IMG/VR virus record: IMGVR_UViG_3300025645_000473
Location: 1-23,221 of that record
Direction: 5' to 3' (one strand)
Source of the DNA: a virus
Length of the DNA stretch: 23,221 bases
This document shows positions 21,058 to 23,221 of this stretch, piece by piece (within the stretch, counting starts at the first letter, position 1; every line of letters begins with the position of its first letter). Below the pieces are notes generated by a model. That model saw only the letters and a program-made list of their open reading frames with translations, searched no databases and was not told the DNA's origin. The position numbers were made by a program, and so were the translations under genes.

Positions 21058-21070
21058 TATTTGTGCGTTG
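21058..21070 (+). promoter_or_regulatory. TTTGTGC(A/G)TTG motif, copy 4 (candidate phage promoter)
   Basis: TATTTGTGCGTTG opens the 88-base gap between the internal virion and fibre genes. Its core matches copy 3 exactly and copies 1 and 2 with one change. It probably drives the fibre module. Confidence 0.5.
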
Positions 21071-21076
21071 ATGTTT

Positions 21077-21097
21077 CCTTGTTTTTGTAGAACAAGG
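21077..21097 (+). other. Hairpin in the leader of the fibre module
   Basis: CCTTGTT (21077-21083) pairs with AACAAGG (21091-21097) across a 7-base loop. It lies 37 bases before the next ATG and shortly after motif copy 4, so it would be near the 5' end of any transcript starting there. No T-run. It could be an mRNA-stability hairpin or part of a protein binding site. Confidence 0.5.
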
Positions 21098-21133
21098 AGT
21101 AAACTGGTGTTTAACAGCTAAAGGAAAATAGAA

Positions 21134-21559
21134 ATGGCTAGTTTTGTAAAAGTAAATGACTTTGTAGAGTATGCGGTTGAGGGCATGAACCTCGGCAGTG
21201 ATACCCTAATTGTCGCTCTATCTAACACAGACCCGACTGCGGGAACAAATGTTACAGCAGATGGGAACGGCGTATTGGCTAATATCACACAGATTAGTTA
21301 CACAAATTTGTCGTCAAGAACTCTGACAAGTGTAACAAGCGCTCAGTCATCTGGCACATATAAGCTTGGTGCTGCCGACCTGACGCTAACTGCATCTGGT
21401 GGTTCTGTAGCAGCGTTTCGTTATGTGGTTATTTACAATGACACTGTGACGAATGACCCTGTTATTGGCTATTATGATTATGGAAGCTCACTGACACTGA
21501 ACGACGGTGATACCTTTACAATCGACATTGGCAGCAATGGTATCCTGACCCTCGCATAA
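21134..21559 (+). CDS. Probable virion/appendage protein (141 aa)
   Basis: ATG at 21134 with AAAGGA 8 bases upstream. Starts MASFVKVNDFVEYAVEGMNL, then GSDTLIVALSNTDPTAGTN and a beta-rich C-terminal part with AAFRYVVIYNDT, VIGYYDYGSSLTLNDGDTF and NGILTLA. The pattern (a short helix, then LGSDTL.VALSNT.P, later RYVV.YNDT......GY.DYG) is a common small protein in the tail or fibre modules of marine phages. It is not assigned a precise role; a structural part of the appendages is likely. First gene after the ejectosome genes, and the probable first product of motif copy 4. Confidence 0.7.
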   Translation: MASFVKVNDFVEYAVEGMNLGSDTLIVALSNTDPTAGTNVTADGNGVLANITQISYTNLSSRTLTSVTSAQSSGTYKLGAADLTLTASGGSVAAFRYVVIYNDTVTNDPVIGYYDYGSSLTLNDGDTFTIDIGSNGILTLA

Positions 21560-21570
21560 AGGGGTGTAAA

Positions 21571-21882
21571 ATGGCTAACGTAAAAATATCAGGGTTGCCA
21601 GCGGCAAGCGCTGGCGGTGCGGCCCAAGAGTTCGAGATTAACGATAGCGGTACGTCCAAAAAACTGACGGGCGCTCAAGTCAAAACTTTCGTCAACTCTG
21701 ACCGCGCAGCGTTGGGGGCAAACTCTGACATCACAAGCCTGTCGGGTCTGACAACCGCAATCAGCATTGCGCAGGGCGGCACTGGCGCAACCTCTGCGGG
21801 CGCTGCTTTGACAGCCTTGGGAGCTACAACGGCAACAGCGGCGGCTGACGAAGCTACGGCTCTGGCAATTGCGTTAGGATAG
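21571..21882 (+). CDS. Short tail-fibre-like protein (103 aa)
   Basis: ATG at 21571 with AAAGGGGTG upstream. Starts MANVKISGLPAASAGGAAQE, then FEINDSGTSKKLTGAQVK and a fibre-type repeat (LGANSDITSLSGLTTAISIA then QGGTGATSAGAALTALGA). The S.ITSLSGL.T.I...QGGTGATSA..AL segment is well known from phage tail fibres. Here the protein stops after one such unit, so it may be a truncated fibre, an adaptor or an assembly partner rather than a whole fibre. It is visibly more GC-rich and Ala/Gly-rich than the long internal virion genes before it, which suggests it was exchanged as a module. Confidence 0.7.
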   Translation: MANVKISGLPAASAGGAAQEFEINDSGTSKKLTGAQVKTFVNSDRAALGANSDITSLSGLTTAISIAQGGTGATSAGAALTALGATTATAAADEATALAIALG

Positions 21883-21885
21883 GGT

Positions 21886-22230
21886 ATGGCAAATACATTC
21901 AAGACAATAACTAAAGCAGGGGTCACAAGCCTCGACACAATCTACACTGTAGCATCTTCGACAACTACTGTTGTTCTTGGCTTGGTGCTAGGCAACACGA
22001 CAGGCTCAAGTGTGACTGCAACGGTTACGCTGTCGAGCGACACAGCCAATCGTGCAGGGGCTAACAACGAAGCCAACCAAGATGTTGAGATTGTCACCAA
22101 TGCACCCATTCCATCAGCAAGCTCTCTTTCAGTTCTAGATGGCAAGATCATTATGGAAACAACAGATATACTGAAGGTGTCAGCCTCTGGTGCAACTGAT
22201 GTCATCCTATCAATTATGGAACAAACATAA
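21886..22230 (+). CDS. Probable virion/appendage protein (114 aa)
   Basis: ATG at 21886, three bases after the previous stop, with AGGATAGGG upstream; it ends in a TAATG junction with the S74 fibre. Starts MANTFKTITKAGVTSLDTIY, then TVVLGLVLGNTTGSSVTATV and a beta strand-rich remainder with VTNAPIPSASSLSVLDGKI and ILKVSASGATDVILSIMEQT. The order T..VLGLVLGN....V...V.L, P.P.GSSL..L.G.KI..E..D...V matches a small beta-sandwich protein frequent in marine phage tail modules. Exact location in the virion is unknown; a tail or collar attachment role is inferred. Confidence 0.7.
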   Translation: MANTFKTITKAGVTSLDTIYTVASSTTTVVLGLVLGNTTGSSVTATVTLSSDTANRAGANNEANQDVEIVTNAPIPSASSLSVLDGKIIMETTDILKVSASGATDVILSIMEQT

Positions 22231-22967
22231 TGGCAGGGTATATCGGAAGCAAAGCAGCCGTCACTCAGGCTGATGGATACACCAAGACAGAGGCTGATGG
22301 AAGGTACGTTGAGGGTGACGATACTCTGTACGTTGACCAGACGAATAATCGGGTTGGCGTGGGAACCAGTTCGCCTAATGCAACTTTAGATGTTGCAGAC
22401 GGTACGGTTTCGACAATACGCTCAACATCTGGTTCTTACCATTTAACAGCTTATCAGTACGCAAGTGGTTTTGCTTATTTGCTAACAAATGGGCAGTTTG
22501 AAATTGGTACATCTGGGGCAAATATTCTTGCTTTCAAAACTAACAACACAGAACGTATGCGCATCGACAGCAGCGGATTATTATTTTCCCCTCCGACCTA
22601 CAGCAATACTTCTGGCGGCTCATCAAATGTTGGAATTGGTGCATCAGGAGAGTTTTATAGATCAACGTCATCACGCAAATATAAAAACACTATTAATGAT
22701 GCAACGCATGGTTTAGCTGAACTACTTACTCTTAGACCCGTTACGTACAAAGGGAACTCTGATGGAGACACTATTTTTGGAGGCCTTATTGCAGAAGAAG
22801 TTCACGAAGCAGGTTTAGCAGAGTTTGTCCAATACGCTGAAGACGGATCACCAGATGCTCTTTCCTATAGCAACATGGTAGCTCTGTGCATCAAAGCAAT
22901 TCAAGAACAGCAAGCTAAGATTGAAACTCTTGAAACTAAAGTTGCAGCTTTGGAGGCAGGGGAATGA
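22230..22967 (+). CDS. Tail fibre/spike with self-cleaving S74 chaperone domain
   Basis: 245 aa, starting MAGYIGSKAAVTQADGYTK at a TAATG junction. The N-terminal tag is followed by a beta-rich stalk containing NNRVGVGTSSPNATLDV and NTERMRIDSSGLL, both typical of S74 fibres. The C-terminal domain from about S147 (SSRKYKNTINDATHGLAELL, then LRPVTYKG, FGGLIAEEVHEAG, LSYSNMVALCIKAIQEQQ and a terminal coiled coil) is an intramolecular chaperone of peptidase family S74. The Ser-Lys pair S147 and K152, five residues apart, fits its autoproteolytic dyad. It should trimerise, then cut itself off just before S147, leaving about 146 residues. ATGA overlap with the next gene. Confidence 0.88.
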   Translation: MAGYIGSKAAVTQADGYTKTEADGRYVEGDDTLYVDQTNNRVGVGTSSPNATLDVADGTVSTIRSTSGSYHLTAYQYASGFAYLLTNGQFEIGTSGANILAFKTNNTERMRIDSSGLLFSPPTYSNTSGGSSNVGIGASGEFYRSTSSRKYKNTINDATHGLAELLTLRPVTYKGNSDGDTIFGGLIAEEVHEAGLAEFVQYAEDGSPDALSYSNMVALCIKAIQEQQAKIETLETKVAALEAGE

Positions 22968-23221
22968 GTGGATACATAGGCACAACACCTGTCCCACAGG
23001 CTAGTCAGACTAGGGATGTTTTCACAGCTACAGCATCACAGACAACCTTTGCCACGACAGGCTATACTCCATCGTTCTTAGATGTTTACGTGAACGGCTC
23101 ACACTTAAAAAACGGCACTGACTACACAGCTTCCAATGGCTCAGATGTGGTTATGGCTTCTGGCCTGACTGTTGGTGATTACGTCGAGGTTGTTGCCTAC
23201 ACCACTTTTGAAACAGCAGTT
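22964..23221 (+). CDS. Tail fibre protein, N-terminal part (cut by right edge)
   Basis: Starts in an ATGA overlap with the S74 fibre, with GGAGGCAGGGG just upstream, and stays open to the right edge: 86 codons are visible. Starts MSGYIGTTPVPQASQTRDVF, then QTTFATTGYTPSFLDVYVNG and YTASNGSDVVMASGLTVGDY, ending in VEVVAYTTFETAV. This N-terminal domain (GYIG tag, then TRD.FTATA.QT.F...GY.P.F.DVY.NG..L....DYTA.NGS.VV...G...GD.VEV...) is a common virion-attachment part of marine phage fibres. The receptor-binding end is outside the window. The GYIG start is shared with the preceding fibre. Confidence 0.82.
   Translation, partial: MSGYIGTTPVPQASQTRDVFTATASQTTFATTGYTPSFLDVYVNGSHLKNGTDYTASNGSDVVMASGLTVGDYVEVVAYTTFETAV

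Noticed and set aside
21108-21122. Four-codon GTG mini-frame after AAGGAG in the fibre leader
   Set aside because: Too short to call; the AAGG bases are part of a hairpin arm, which explains them better.

Overview
This window looks like the structural half of a lytic tailed phage of the T7-like podovirus type. The gene order is small terminase, large terminase, T7-type head-tail connector (portal), scaffold, gp13-like protein, capsid, tail tubular proteins A and B, gp14/gp15/gp16-like internal virion proteins, then tail fibres. Protein styles (a DUF6321-type basic protein, short proteins starting MCFG, a fibre starting with a GYIG tag, an S74 self-cleaving fibre) are those common in marine phages. 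Base composition is moderately AT-rich. A marine proteobacterial host is my inference; nothing in the window identifies it. No RNA polymerase, DNA polymerase, integrase, lysis gene, tRNA gene, CRISPR array or insertion sequence is visible.

Layout. (1) 1-1565 is transcribed leftward: an unrecognised 127-aa protein, a stop-start-coupled 26-aa single-membrane-span peptide, a repeat-rich non-coding stretch, and a DUF932-type protein cut by the left edge. (2) 1566-2046 is a gene-free divergent region with a large branched inverted-repeat element, three TACGTCA half-sites, a polypurine tract, and a terS leader in which the ribosome binding site can be paired away. (3) 2047-5441 is the packaging module: terS, seven small mostly overlapping genes (several ending in Lys/Arg-rich tails), and terL. 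(4) 5503-9940 is the head module: an MCFG protein, portal, a Bbp19-like protein, scaffold, a gp13-like GNAT-fold protein, major capsid and a small capsid-associated protein. (5) 9974-21045 is the tail and ejectosome module: TTA, TTB and internal virion proteins B, C and D. The last carries an HEIMH metallopeptidase signature and no visible N-terminal transglycosylase. (6) 21134-23221 is the fibre and appendage module: four complete genes and one cut by the right edge.

The rightward genes are packed tightly, with many TAATG, ATGA, GTGA and TGATG junctions, so they are probably co-transcribed and translationally coupled. The few gaps carry the regulatory signals. A conserved motif, TTTGTGC(A/G)TTG, occurs four times: in three intergenic gaps and once just before the capsid gene. 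It is the best candidate for a phage-specific middle/late promoter element. RNA hairpins sit immediately before the capsid and TTA genes. The TTA hairpin appears to bring a distant Shine-Dalgarno sequence up to the start codon. The most novel-looking items are the branched element at 1592-1736, the four-copy motif, the TTA hairpin and the metallopeptidase-bearing internal virion protein.
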